Assembly (NCBI GenBank): GCA_900095095.1
Contig: FMBT01000554.1
Span: forward strand, 1 to 53,509
Direction: 5' to 3'
DNA length: 53,509 nt
Source of the DNA: Fragilariopsis cylindrus CCMP1102
Lineage: Eukaryota > Bacillariophyta > Bacillariophyceae > Bacillariales > Bacillariaceae
This document shows positions 1 through 9,246 of the stretch, piece by piece. Below the pieces are notes generated by a model. It ran no database searches. It worked only from the letters and a program-made list of their open reading frames with translations, and was not told where the DNA came from. The translations under genes and the position numbers were made by a program. Numbering within the stretch: the first letter of the stretch is position 1; each line of letters begins with the position of its first letter.

Positions 1-626
1 TGTATGTTCACGCTTTAAAACTAACATTCCTTACATACCGCAACTCAATAGAGAGAGAAATGTCGATTCGATTCAATCGTTCAAAAGATGGCACAACCTC
101 TTGAATGAAACACCTATTGACACTATCTCGAGCATTTCTTACGAAGCATCTATATATCTATCTATCTCATTAGGTGTTGCATCCTACTTCTTAGAATTCA
201 AATTCGGTCGGCAGAGGGCGAAAAAAGCAACCAAAGACGTATCGTATCGTGCCGTATCGTATCGCGGATCATTGTGTTTTTTGGGTCGTGCGCCTCGCGA
301 ATTTGCGCATCAAGTTTTTTAACGAGAATTTTTACCTTTGTGAAGATTCCTTCGATTTCGATTCATTCATCGTCATTCAAGAAGAAAACAGAACGATTTT
401 GGTTGTCGGCAAATACTGTATATACATATATTATCACTGTATATTGGAATAGTAAAATTTCGATTTCTTATCATCTCTATCGAAAAGGTTGTCAATCATT
501 GTATTGAGTTCATAATCTGAAAAAAAAGTTTTGAGAAGGGTAGGGGAGTCATACCGATACACTGTTCGGCATTTGTTGTGAAGAAAAATAATTCGAATCG
601 AATTGTAATCCGCGACGTTGTCCAAC
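1..626. other. Upstream intergenic region of the CCCH gene
   Basis: No convincing gene is seen. Short open frames here have no recognisable composition or motif. Several copies of the pentamer cgtat lie near 238-265. The last part presumably holds the promoter and 5' UTR of the zinc-finger gene starting at 627. Confidence 0.5.
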
Positions 627-2399
627 ATGTCGGTCCCTTCTCCATACACACAAGGACAAAGGACGTCTCCTAACGATGTTCAATGTAAAGTTTTATCGAA
701 TAATGATCAAGCGAACAAGGGTGAAAACTGTCGAGATTATCTTAGGACTGGAAGATGCAAGTACGGTCCTTCTTGTAAATACTATCACCCTGCAAACGTG
801 CAAAGTGGAGGAGGTATGAAGGCACCAGTTGATTCATCTGAACCACTTTTTCCTGAACGTTATAATGAACCCGTTTGTCAATACTACATGAAGCATGGTA
901 CTTGTAAGTTCGGACAGTCATGTAAATTCAACCATCCGCCTCAAGTAGCAGGAACTTCCAACACGATGAATGGAAATGGAAATACCAATGTACTTGTTAG
1001 TATACCACTAAGTAATCGGAAGGAAGATGGGGCACAGACCATGTGGAATACCAGTGGAAATGGAAACGACTCGAATGTACAACTTTTACCACAGAGACTA
1101 GACGAACCGAATTGTATGTATTTCCTTAAGAACGGTCGCTGTAAGTACGGAGCATCATGTAGATACCATCATCCACTGAACTACAATCAGAGCCAGCATG
1201 ATCGCAGAGGCAGATTTGAAGATAACCGAAACAGACAATATCATCAGCAGGATCATCACAGTGCTCATAAAGTACAATACGTCACCGCCCTACCACCAGG
1301 TTCAATGCAACAAGGACATTTCGTTGTTGAGAATGGTACAGTGACCTTCTTATCCTTGGACGGAAATACTCCAGCACATGTTGTTTCAATACCTCAGAAC
1401 ACCTGTAATACCGGAGTAGGAGGAGGAGTAGGCAAGGAATGTGCTTCTTTTTATAATACTACAACTCCTGCTACTACTGTTGCATCATCATCTACGTCAT
1501 CAACATCGATTGCATCCTCTTTTGAAACTCCTTTCTCTAACGTTGAAACTCACGAATTTTCTGGTGGCTCGCTATGGAATCGAAAGGCCGCAGGTGGAAT
1601 TGAGGGAAGTGCGTACAACCTCCCTCGTGTAGTCTCTACTGGAAGTTCACAAATCGAAAGTAACAACACTCCATACTATAATGATGCCAATAATGGTAAT
1701 GGACCGCCAACGTGGAGAGGTACACGATCTTCCTCGTTTGATCACACGAGGTTCCGATCATCAAGTCTTGGCAACATTCAAGATGAGGATATACATAAAA
1801 GCACTAGTGTTCAGAGTGCATTGGACGAACGAGCTATAGCTACTACACGACCTCGTAGCTCGTCGACGACAGATCAAGGTACGAGAAGTCAACGTCTACC
1901 AGGGAAGGTCGACGATGGTCTTTCAATGATGACATCTGCTCTGTTAAGTATGCTCGATACACCTGAAGAAGCTGCTACTTTTGCGAATCAAGTTCATCAT
2001 CAAAGCTACGAATTTGATGAACAGCAGAATATACGTCCCTATGAATACACGAAACCTGTTTCAAGCAGAACAACGGCTACGCTTGAAGATTCCAGAGAAT
2101 ATCATAACCACAACACTGCTACCTACGATGGACAACAAACATTTTTGGGACAAGGAATGGGAACTGATCAAAACACCTCTGTTGATGAAGGCCATACCTC
2201 TGATCCTGGCCCTTTAGGTTTTCTTTCCAGTCAGCAGGAAGGTCAAGATAAAGGGAATCAAATGAATCGGATTGAATCATGGCAGGGTTCAGCCGTTGCT
2301 GGGGTGATCCATGAAAATTCTCAATTTTCGTCTATCAATCCAAATCATCAAACATCGAGTTATCCCAACTCTTCAACAGATGTTGGCTTATATTATTGA
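627..2399 (+). CDS. Triple CCCH-type zinc-finger protein, probable RNA-binding regulator
   Basis: A 590-residue protein. Three C-x8-C-x5-C-x3-H fingers are visible at about residues 35-54, 84-103 and 163-182, each with the KYG or KFG signature between the second and third Cys. Such tandem CCCH fingers usually bind AU- or U-rich RNA; the spacing resembles plant ZFN-type proteins with several separated fingers more than the TTP/TIS11 pair. The remaining 400 residues are low-complexity, rich in Ser, Asn, Thr and Gln, and look disordered. The start is the ATG at 627; an open frame extends 9 bases further upstream but has no other ATG. One exon, intact. The gene converges on the HCF101 gene. Family assignment is firm; the RNA target and physiological role are unknown. 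Confidence 0.9.
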   Translation: MSVPSPYTQGQRTSPNDVQCKVLSNNDQANKGENCRDYLRTGRCKYGPSCKYYHPANVQSGGGMKAPVDSSEPLFPERYNEPVCQYYMKHGTCKFGQSCKFNHPPQVAGTSNTMNGNGNTNVLVSIPLSNRKEDGAQTMWNTSGNGNDSNVQLLPQRLDEPNCMYFLKNGRCKYGASCRYHHPLNYNQSQHDRRGRFEDNRNRQYHQQDHHSAHKVQYVTALPPGSMQQGHFVVENGTVTFLSLDGNTPAHVVSIPQNTCNTGVGGGVGKECASFYNTTTPATTVASSSTSSTSIASSFETPFSNVETHEFSGGSLWNRKAAGGIEGSAYNLPRVVSTGSSQIESNNTPYYNDANNGNGPPTWRGTRSSSFDHTRFRSSSLGNIQDEDIHKSTSVQSALDERAIATTRPRSSSTTDQGTRSQRLPGKVDDGLSMMTSALLSMLDTPEEAATFANQVHHQSYEFDEQQNIRPYEYTKPVSSRTTATLEDSREYHNHNTATYDGQQTFLGQGMGTDQNTSVDEGHTSDPGPLGFLSSQQEGQDKGNQMNRIESWQGSAVAGVIHENSQFSSINPNHQTSSYPNSSTDVGLYY

Positions 2400-2775
2400 T
2401 AAGAAAAGTCAACGCCTTCTTTTACTATTCGGGTCACATAATGCAGACCTTGTGTACATTCACGCGCGCTATAAAATTTGTTTTTTTGAGGCATCTTGCT
2501 CTACCCGAAATGGAATCGATCGCAGCTCAATTGAGAATTTGCTTATATTAGCTGCAACGATCCCATATGGTTTGTATGATGCTCTCATGTATAGTATATA
2601 TTATTGTTTAATAATACCGTGATGCGTTTAGAATTGCCAGCCACTCAATATAGAGAGGAAATCAGGTAGTCACGGACGCATCTAGCTATTTCTTGGGTTA
2701 GAATTTAATTGTTTAAAATGTAAAATAGTTAGCTGGTTAAAATATTCAAGAACTCTCATTCTTTAGAATCATTAT
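2400..2775. other. Intergenic region between convergent genes
   Basis: About 375 bases that must hold the 3' UTRs and poly(A) signals of both the CCCH gene and the HCF101-like gene. No ORF or RNA gene was recognised. Confidence 0.5.
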
Positions 2776-4836
2776 TTATTCTACTAGTATTCCGCCTGCA
2801 GCAATAGCAATTACGCTACGTTTATAGATGAAGCGTTCACCAGAGGACCATTTTATCTCAAAACCTACGAGTCCTTTCTCTTCGATTCGATCGGGGACAA
2901 TTTTTACTCGATCTCGGTCAGTATTGAAGTAGTCCTCATTATCTTTCTGCACTTGTTTCTTTTCGCTTGTTGTGGATGTGGACGACTTGTCATCTATTAC
3001 GTCTCCAGTCTTGGGATCAAGAGCATAGAGATTTTGTGAGGGGATCCTCTTCTGCAGGGCTCCAGTTTCAGAAAAGAATCGAATTAGAAGCGACCCTTTA
3101 TCTTCTGACAAATTAATCTTCGACAAGTCAAATTTTTCATCTTCTAAAATTGCCATTCCTTCTGAAGATGCCGCTCGAAACGTTGGCGGAAAAAGTTCTC
3201 TTGAGACAATTTTCGCCAGCTTTTGGAAGGCTTCCAGTTCCTTCTTGGCATTTTCGGGGCGTGAAAGACATATCGGAACTCCGGTATCATTGCAATTGTT
3301 GGCAGTTTCCGAAATTGGGAGCTTGCATATATTTTCAGCTTTCAATGCATTGATACCTAAAATTTTGCTTGTTACACTTTCGTCTCCGGTAAACCCTCTA
3401 CCAAACGGATAATGCTTACGGCCTGTCTCAGACTCAAAGTAGGACATATTTTCTACCATAGCAACCGTCTCAATTCCCATATTGTTGAACATAGAAATAC
3501 CTTTACGAGCGTCAGCAATGGCCAATTTTGATGGTGTTGTTACACCAACCGCAAAACTAAGATTTGTCTCTTGACAAACTGTCAACTGGACATCCCCAGT
3601 TCCGGGGGGCAAGTCGAGGATGAGAACATCTAAATCCCCCCACTCTGTGCCTTTTAATAATTGTGTCACGACTTTCCCTGCCATAGGTCCACGCAGAATT
3701 GCAGCATCGCTGTCCTTACCGCTCCCAGGAATACCGCTATTAGGTGATACAAAACCCAAAGATAATAATTTAACGCCCTTGTGTTCAATTGGACATACCA
3801 TGTTCGATCCCAGTGACGACGTACGAACAGCAACATCGTCGGGTTGTACAAGCACGGGAAGGGAGGGTCCATAAATATCCAAATCCAGAAGACCAACACG
3901 ACCACCTAAACGGGCTAATTCGTATGCTAGATTACATGCGACGGTGGACTTTCCAACTCCACCTTTACAGCTATATACGGCTAGAAAGTGTGATACGTTG
4001 GAAAGACCAGGACCTAGTTTAGACGTAACATCCTCCTGACTTTGTTGTCCAGTTTGGACAATCCATGGAGTAGGTTGTTCTGGAATGACATTGACGTTAA
4101 CATCGAGTAGGCTCATATCATCTTGCTCATTTGATGTGCCTGTAGTAGTTGTTATCTGCAATTTATTATCTGATGCCCATTGAACGATCTCTCGTTTAGC
4201 CGCTTTTCGAACCATAGACTTCACCTGTTCAAGGTGCTCTAGTAGTAGCGTCGGTACCTGTAAAAGTATTTGGACGGCATCCTGACTGCTTGTATTGCCT
4301 TCTTCTTTGCTACTACTTGTGTCACTAGTTCCTTTCTTCGAAACACCCAATCTGCGTTGATTCCATCCAAGTTTCTTAAGATATAAATCCGTATCTGGAT
4401 ATTTGACATTCGACCCCACAGCAGACCACACTCGTTCCTCGAGGTCAGCCATTTGACGAGGTGAAGCTCCTGTAATACTGTGGTAGCGTCTGGTCCTGCT
4501 GCACATTCTTCTTCTTCTTTGATGTTGACCAAATAATGTTGCTAATTCGAACGGACGATCATCTGAACAACCTAGTTTATTATACCTTGGTGAAGAATTA
4601 AAATGATCATTATTGAAAAGGGAGGTAGAATAACCTTTATCATTGTTTCTTAAGGAACAATAATGATTGATTTTTGCCGCATTATGATGACGAATCAGAT
4701 TCGTATTCGACGTTCCAACTGATTTTTTGCAGCAAAACCATCTTACAATATTAGTTTTACGTTGTTTGATTGTATCATTCCTCGTCTGGGAAGTATGGAT
4801 ATGCGACAGACGGATTGCCACATTGCATCTTTTCAT
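2776..4836 (-). CDS. HCF101: HCF101/Mrp-family P-loop ATPase, Fe-S cluster carrier
   Basis: A 686-residue protein with the three-part HCF101 layout: an N-terminal MIP18/DUF59-like segment (about 131-260), a Mrp/NBP35 ATPase, and a C-terminal DUF971-like domain (about 600-686, with a GFEIKWSSGERF segment). The ATPase has the deviant Walker A CKGGVGKST at 290-298, LLDLDIYGPS just after it, and a DLPPGTGD Walker B region. The MVENMSYF segment is followed by residues without the CxxC pair seen in Ind1/NBP35, as in HCF101. The family carries 4Fe-4S clusters for organelle assembly. The first 120 residues are rich in Arg, Lys, Asn and Ser with no clear hydrophobic signal peptide, so mitochondrial targeting is as likely as plastid. 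Start ATG at 4836, single exon, intact. Divergent from the RRF gene. Confidence 0.92.
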   Translation of the reverse strand: MKRCNVAIRLSHIHTSQTRNDTIKQRKTNIVRWFCCKKSVGTSNTNLIRHHNAAKINHYCSLRNNDKGYSTSLFNNDHFNSSPRYNKLGCSDDRPFELATLFGQHQRRRRMCSRTRRYHSITGASPRQMADLEERVWSAVGSNVKYPDTDLYLKKLGWNQRRLGVSKKGTSDTSSSKEEGNTSSQDAVQILLQVPTLLLEHLEQVKSMVRKAAKREIVQWASDNKLQITTTTGTSNEQDDMSLLDVNVNVIPEQPTPWIVQTGQQSQEDVTSKLGPGLSNVSHFLAVYSCKGGVGKSTVACNLAYELARLGGRVGLLDLDIYGPSLPVLVQPDDVAVRTSSLGSNMVCPIEHKGVKLLSLGFVSPNSGIPGSGKDSDAAILRGPMAGKVVTQLLKGTEWGDLDVLILDLPPGTGDVQLTVCQETNLSFAVGVTTPSKLAIADARKGISMFNNMGIETVAMVENMSYFESETGRKHYPFGRGFTGDESVTSKILGINALKAENICKLPISETANNCNDTGVPICLSRPENAKKELEAFQKLAKIVSRELFPPTFRAASSEGMAILEDEKFDLSKINLSEDKGSLLIRFFSETGALQKRIPSQNLYALDPKTGDVIDDKSSTSTTSEKKQVQKDNEDYFNTDRDRVKIVPDRIEEKGLVGFEIKWSSGERFIYKRSVIAIAAGGILVE

Positions 4837-5291
4837 ATTCTATTCTATTTTGTTACTGTTGTTTTTTGTCGTTGTCTATTTTCTGTGATCAGAGTGTGTT
4901 CATGTCTTCCATACTGCTGTTGCAGGAAGTTACCACTTGTTAATTGTTTTGTTGATGTATGTTATTTCGTAATTGTGGAAGGAAATGAACAATGAATGAA
5001 TCATCCATAAATTTCGAATTTGATGATTATGGACCATAATCCATTATCATCAAATTCGAAAATGTACAGGGCCATGCATGCTTGCGGGACTCAATCATGC
5101 TTTTGAAGTATCTAGGTCCCGATTGTACGTCAGCATGAAGCAGCATGTCAATTACTGCCAGTGCGTGTCTAACAACCGCTGACTTGCGATCTTCATGTCC
5201 CTGTCTATCAATCAATTTAAGTTACTACTTACAAGTCATAGCAATCACCTCTTGACACTTTTACCCCCCGAGACTATTTATAAACAAAACA
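4837..5291. promoter_or_regulatory. Shared intergenic region between divergent HCF101 and RRF genes
   Basis: About 455 bases separate the two start codons, so this is presumably a bidirectional promoter for two organelle-targeted proteins. It holds a long perfect-arm hairpin (listed separately at 5012-5061). No TATA box or other motif could be assigned with confidence. Confidence 0.5.
5012..5061. repeat. Long inverted repeat (hairpin) with an 8-base loop
   Basis: The left arm at 5012-5032 begins tttcgaatttgatgat and pairs with the right arm at 5041-5061, which ends atcatcaaattcgaaa. Twenty of 21 positions pair and the loop is 8 bases. It lies in the spacer between two divergent genes, near the HCF101-RRF midpoint. 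It could be the core of a degenerate miniature transposon, a small-RNA hairpin or a protein-binding palindrome. Confidence 0.85.
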
Positions 5292-5987
5292 ATGATGCAG
5301 CAACTCACTTTGATGACCTTCTTGGTAGCGGCTGTTGCCGTCGTACCTTTTCTGACATCCATTACGGCATTTGCTCCAACACAACGTATCGTTCGTGCAA
5401 CACCCGTTCTGTTTATGGCAGAAACCGTTACGGTCGAGGAAACAAATGCTGATGCTACCGACAAAATGAAGAAATCAATCGATTCTCTGTACCTGAATAT
5501 GAATTCTGTACGAACAGGACGCGCTTCACCTGCAATTTTGGATCGTGTCAGAGCCCAGTATTATGGAACTGAAACACCTATCAGTCAAATGGCGACTATA
5601 TCGGTTCCGTCAGCACAGCAACTAATGGTCGATCCATTTGATAAGACAGCTCTAGGTGATATCGAAAGGGCGATTGTGGATGCCGATATCGGTTTAACTC
5701 CTCAAAATGATGGAAGTGTCATTCGATTGAATATTCCCGCATTGACGGAAGATCGTCGTAAGGAAATGATGAAACAATGCAAAGCGATTGGTGAAGAGGG
5801 GAAGGTTGCCATCAGAAATATCCGTCGAAAAGCTGTTGAAACCATCAAAAAATTAGAAAAGAGTAGTGATATTGGTGAAGATGAATCAAAAATGGCCCAA
5901 GATAAAATTCAAAAGATGACCGATAAAAATGTAAAGGAGGTTGATGACATTGTTGATCGAAAGGAAAAGGAAGTCATGACCGTGTAA
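5292..5987 (+). CDS. RRF: Plastid-targeted ribosome recycling factor
   Basis: A 231-residue protein. Residues about 45-231 match ribosome recycling factor, including the RTGRASPAILDRV segment, the ISVPSAQQLMVDPFDK hinge region and the C-terminal long helix with MTDKNVKEVDDIV. With EF-G it splits post-termination ribosomes. The N-terminus is a hydrophobic signal peptide (FLVAAVAVVPFLTSI) followed by TAFAPTQR, the Phe-containing cleavage motif that marks complex-plastid import in diatoms and relatives. The mature length is close to the roughly 185 residues usual in bacteria. Start ATG at 5292, with a second ATG directly after it. Single exon, intact. This is the best evidence in the window for a red-lineage secondary plastid. 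Confidence 0.95.
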   Translation: MMQQLTLMTFLVAAVAVVPFLTSITAFAPTQRIVRATPVLFMAETVTVEETNADATDKMKKSIDSLYLNMNSVRTGRASPAILDRVRAQYYGTETPISQMATISVPSAQQLMVDPFDKTALGDIERAIVDADIGLTPQNDGSVIRLNIPALTEDRRKEMMKQCKAIGEEGKVAIRNIRRKAVETIKKLEKSSDIGEDESKMAQDKIQKMTDKNVKEVDDIVDRKEKEVMTV

Positions 5988-6750
5988 AAAATCATAGTTC
6001 ACATATCATGTTGGGATTGTAAGCAATAGCTTTGCAATGTATATCAGTACGAACATCAAAAATTATTGCAATCCAATTAAAAATTAAAAAATAAGGGAAT
6101 CATCGATCTTCCGAAATCTATTAATGCTAGCTAGATCAATGGATACGAAAAATGACGACGACAACCCATAATTAATGACAATTACTTACTTGCTTACAAC
6201 ATTTACAATGACTTAATTATTTAGAGTCCTTCATTTATCTGCTACAATATTGCATTTCTGGTGATAGACTATTCTTCTTTCATAGACATAGTTAGAAATC
6301 TATTCTTCTAGAGGGCATATTTTAGCATCATCATTGTGTCATTCAATTCTCAAGCATTTATTTGTCATCGTACAATCAGTATAATGTTTAGTCTTAACTA
6401 GCTGCCTGTATACTCTCCTGGAATGAATAGATCAACAGAGGGAAAATCTGGTTGTCCATATGTTACACATTGATTGAGGACTGAAATTTTGATTCCTGTA
6501 CTATGCCATAATGCAATACACTTGTGCAATGAATAAATTTAGTTCAGAGTGTCCTTGACAATATCATTAATTCATACTTAAGAATCGCAATGTACATAAT
6601 AATCTATCTTTGTTTGATGCTTACTACTGTTGCTGTAGTAGTAGTATTAGTTGTTGTAGTATACATAATGATGGTCTACTAGGTCCATTGAAGAAAGGTA
6701 CATGGCATGATTTTAAGATCTTGTTGAAATGATAGCTATTAACAGCAAAC
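5988..6750. other. AT-rich intergenic region before the Copia element
   Basis: Follows the RRF stop codon. It is AT-rich, holds short CTA/GTA-rich runs near 6626-6660, and has no supported gene. It ends at the 5' LTR. Confidence 0.5.
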
Positions 6751-6995
6751 TGTATTGGGGACTGAATTAGTTCCTACTCGATACTGCGTTACTAAGAATC
6801 GTATTCTACGATCGAACGCTAGCCACACTATCTGTGTACAGTTGATACTGTAACAGCGTGTGTGGTATCATTACAATGATATCTACTTGATATCATTGTT
6901 ATTTATAAACTTAACATTATAAGAGATTATTTCTTTTATTAACTGCTTCTAGTTATTCTATGCATTTAGCACGTAGATTAGCTTAGATTATAACA
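6751..6995 (+). repeat. 5' LTR of the Copia element
   Basis: Starts tgtattgggg and ends attataaca. Contains a hairpin with 11-base arms (acaatgatatc / gatatcattgt at 6873-6883 and 6889-6899) around a tactt loop, a possible regulatory or RNA-level structure. No mismatch to the 3' copy was seen on base-by-base reading. Confidence 0.95.
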
Positions 6996-7091
6996 TTTAT
7001 AAATAACAATCGGAACAGATATACGATAGAGGAAACCATCGAACAAGTTTGTTGAACACATTATTCTCCTACAACCAAGGTCAATACAATA

Positions 7092-8279
7092 ATGTCCTCT
7101 GCCCCAACCAGTGGCAGCACCCCCCCTGCTACGGGAGGCAACAATACCAACAACGGAGGTAGAACAGGTTATCAAGGTAATCGTAATCGTAACAACAACA
7201 ATAATAATAACAATGCGTCAAAACGAAATCAATTCAAAGGATTAGCTGGAAGCGACACTGCTCTACATGAAAAAGTGGTAACAGTAGGACCGAACCAGTC
7301 CACACAGATCGTCGATCTGACTGATGCATTAGTCACGTACTGTGGCTCAAAAGGATATGGCAAATGGGCTGAGTCAATCACCGAATTAAACAGGTTTGAT
7401 GAAGCAGACTTTGTTGGCGCACCACCATCACAATCAAGTTACGGTACTATCGCAGCAAACGTATTCACTTACAGCGCAACTGGTGCAGAACAGTACAAGA
7501 TTGCGTATGATATGTGGAAGGCACGTTACAACCACACATTGAAGGACTTCATTGAATATGAAAAGAATGCAATCCACATCTTCCTTGCATTAAAAGGGCA
7601 ATTTGAACAAATCGCTTGGGATGATTTACAGCACGACGGAAGGTATGCCGCAGTAGTAGCATCCCAATGCCCTGTACAGCTAATAGAGCTTCTCCTAGAA
7701 ACATGCTCCACCAATGAGACATCAACATGGGAACCATTAGCAAGGCTCCGACATATTCGTAAGTCCATTACTTATATGCAAAAGCCCAAAAATGCATCCA
7801 CTGCTGTCGACACAGCACAATACAAGCGACACCTATCAGTCTATGTTAGCAACGCATGTAGGGCAGGAGGTGACTTTGTCTTTGGAACAAAGCTATACGA
7901 GCCCTTCCTAGTGGACGCGGGTGAAACACTGGTCTCATACTTAGGTATGGTCCCATCCGATAAGAAAGTGTATGACAAGAAAGTTAATGATTTAATAGTT
8001 GGAATTCTGATGATTGAAGGCTGCAAGAGCAAGAACCTCAAGACTAACCTCAAGAACCAATTCCTTACAGGAAATGCGGACTGTTACCCAGTAACAGCAT
8101 CGAAAGCATATGAACTTATTGACAAGTATGAAGACGATTCACCAACTTCTAATGATCAAACTCCCCGAACTCAAACTGCAAGCAAAAGAAAGCCGCGGCT
8201 GCTCGCAAAGCAGCGGCCGAACAAGAAGATGGCAATGTGGCTGGTGCGCACGTGGTTGATACCACCACCAAAGCAGTAG
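7092..8279 (+). CDS. Copia Gag polyprotein, N-terminal frame
   Basis: A 395-residue frame from the ATG at 7092, the first ATG-led long frame after the 5' LTR. The first 45 residues are Gly/Asn/Ser/Thr-rich; a helical capsid-like region follows (for example YDMWKARYNHTLKDF). No CCHC zinc knuckle was seen. The last ~30 residues, from about base 8190, are probably out of frame: the -1 frame gives a Lys/Ala-rich helix that continues smoothly into the next block. The function is inferred from position in the element. Confidence 0.8.
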   Translation: MSSAPTSGSTPPATGGNNTNNGGRTGYQGNRNRNNNNNNNNASKRNQFKGLAGSDTALHEKVVTVGPNQSTQIVDLTDALVTYCGSKGYGKWAESITELNRFDEADFVGAPPSQSSYGTIAANVFTYSATGAEQYKIAYDMWKARYNHTLKDFIEYEKNAIHIFLALKGQFEQIAWDDLQHDGRYAAVVASQCPVQLIELLLETCSTNETSTWEPLARLRHIRKSITYMQKPKNASTAVDTAQYKRHLSVYVSNACRAGGDFVFGTKLYEPFLVDAGETLVSYLGMVPSDKKVYDKKVNDLIVGILMIEGCKSKNLKTNLKNQFLTGNADCYPVTASKAYELIDKYEDDSPTSNDQTPRTQTASKRKPRLLAKQRPNKKMAMWLVRTWLIPPPKQ

Positions 8280-9217
8280 TTTTAGCTGCAGTGAGTGATG
8301 ATGGTATCATCCATCAAAATGCTTTTGAAGCAATCATGTCAAGAGAAGAATTCGAAGACGAAGACCTTGGTGAAGTTGCATGTATTATCATTGGAGACCA
8401 CTATTACCCCAGTGATGACGACGATGAAAGAATGCCAGCTCTACACGACAGAGCAATGGAAGATGATAGTTCAAGTGACGATTCAAGTGTCGATTCGAAT
8501 GATCCATTCAATATTGTCCACATCGACGGTCAAGATGATTCAACTTATATGACCAATGATTCAATGGATTTTGATACTGATGATTTCTCTTATGATGACT
8601 CAATCAGTGATGGTGAAATGCCTGGCCTACAGCCTAGGACGTATGGCGCTTCAACGACATCATCGGAGTCTAGCGCAAGTACCACTATTGGCAATGAAGA
8701 TATCCAGACGGTCATATGCGAAGCATCCTATGTATGCGATACAGATGAAGACAGCAGTGCTGCAACATTCACATCCCATGACGACAGTGTCATTACCAAT
8801 ATTGGAGTCTTAACTGACACGGGTAGCTCAATGAACATCACCAAACTAAATGTGCCCATTAAGATGGAACAATCCGTCCGACAATATCTTACATACACTG
8901 CAGTAGATGTACCAAAGGTAACAATGATCAATGGCAAAAAGTCTACCAATATTGTCAATCTGGTTGATGTAAGACAAAGATTCGGTGGCAACATTCAGTT
9001 CTTCCGAAAAGAATCTAAATACCTTGGACTATCAACTACCCAGTTCACTCTCTACAAGTTATTGCCTTTCCTAAGCAGATCGGGACCTCCTACAAGCATC
9101 TTTCCAGATCAATTTGACACATTACAGGACGTAATGACTTTGGATATGCCTGGGGCGTACGTATACTTGGACCCAACAGACCATGGTTATCAGGATTTTC
9201 GGAGGGGCAGACACTAA
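8192..9217 (+). CDS. Copia gag-pol middle block, acidic, with a DTGSS motif
   Basis: The continuation of gag in the -1 frame, with no ATG of its own. It opens with an Ala/Lys-rich stretch, then a very acidic Asp/Ser region, then a folded-looking part holding VLTDTGSSMN near 8816-8827. That resembles the D-T/S-G active site of aspartic proteases, although the canonical Copia protease motif occurs again downstream. It ends at 9217 close to a run of G (9201-9208), where the -1 frame continues as FSEGQTLNSKRL into the pol frame. Best read as part of one gag-pol polyprotein broken by two single-base losses. Confidence 0.6.
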   Translation, partial: AAAARKAAAEQEDGNVAGAHVVDTTTKAVVLAAVSDDGIIHQNAFEAIMSREEFEDEDLGEVACIIIGDHYYPSDDDDERMPALHDRAMEDDSSSDDSSVDSNDPFNIVHIDGQDDSTYMTNDSMDFDTDDFSYDDSISDGEMPGLQPRTYGASTTSSESSASTTIGNEDIQTVICEASYVCDTDEDSSAATFTSHDDSVITNIGVLTDTGSSMNITKLNVPIKMEQSVRQYLTYTAVDVPKVTMINGKKSTNIVNLVDVRQRFGGNIQFFRKESKYLGLSTTQFTLYKLLPFLSRSGPPTSIFPDQFDTLQDVMTLDMPGAYVYLDPTDHGYQDFRRGRH

Positions 9218-9246
9218 ATTCCAAGCGTCTACAGCCCGTTAATCAA

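Noticed and set aside
8180..8200. Programmed -1 frameshift site between gag and pol
   Set aside because: No canonical X-XXY-YYZ heptamer is in the right frame and no clear pseudoknot was seen; a lost base is simpler. Kept open only in the findings.
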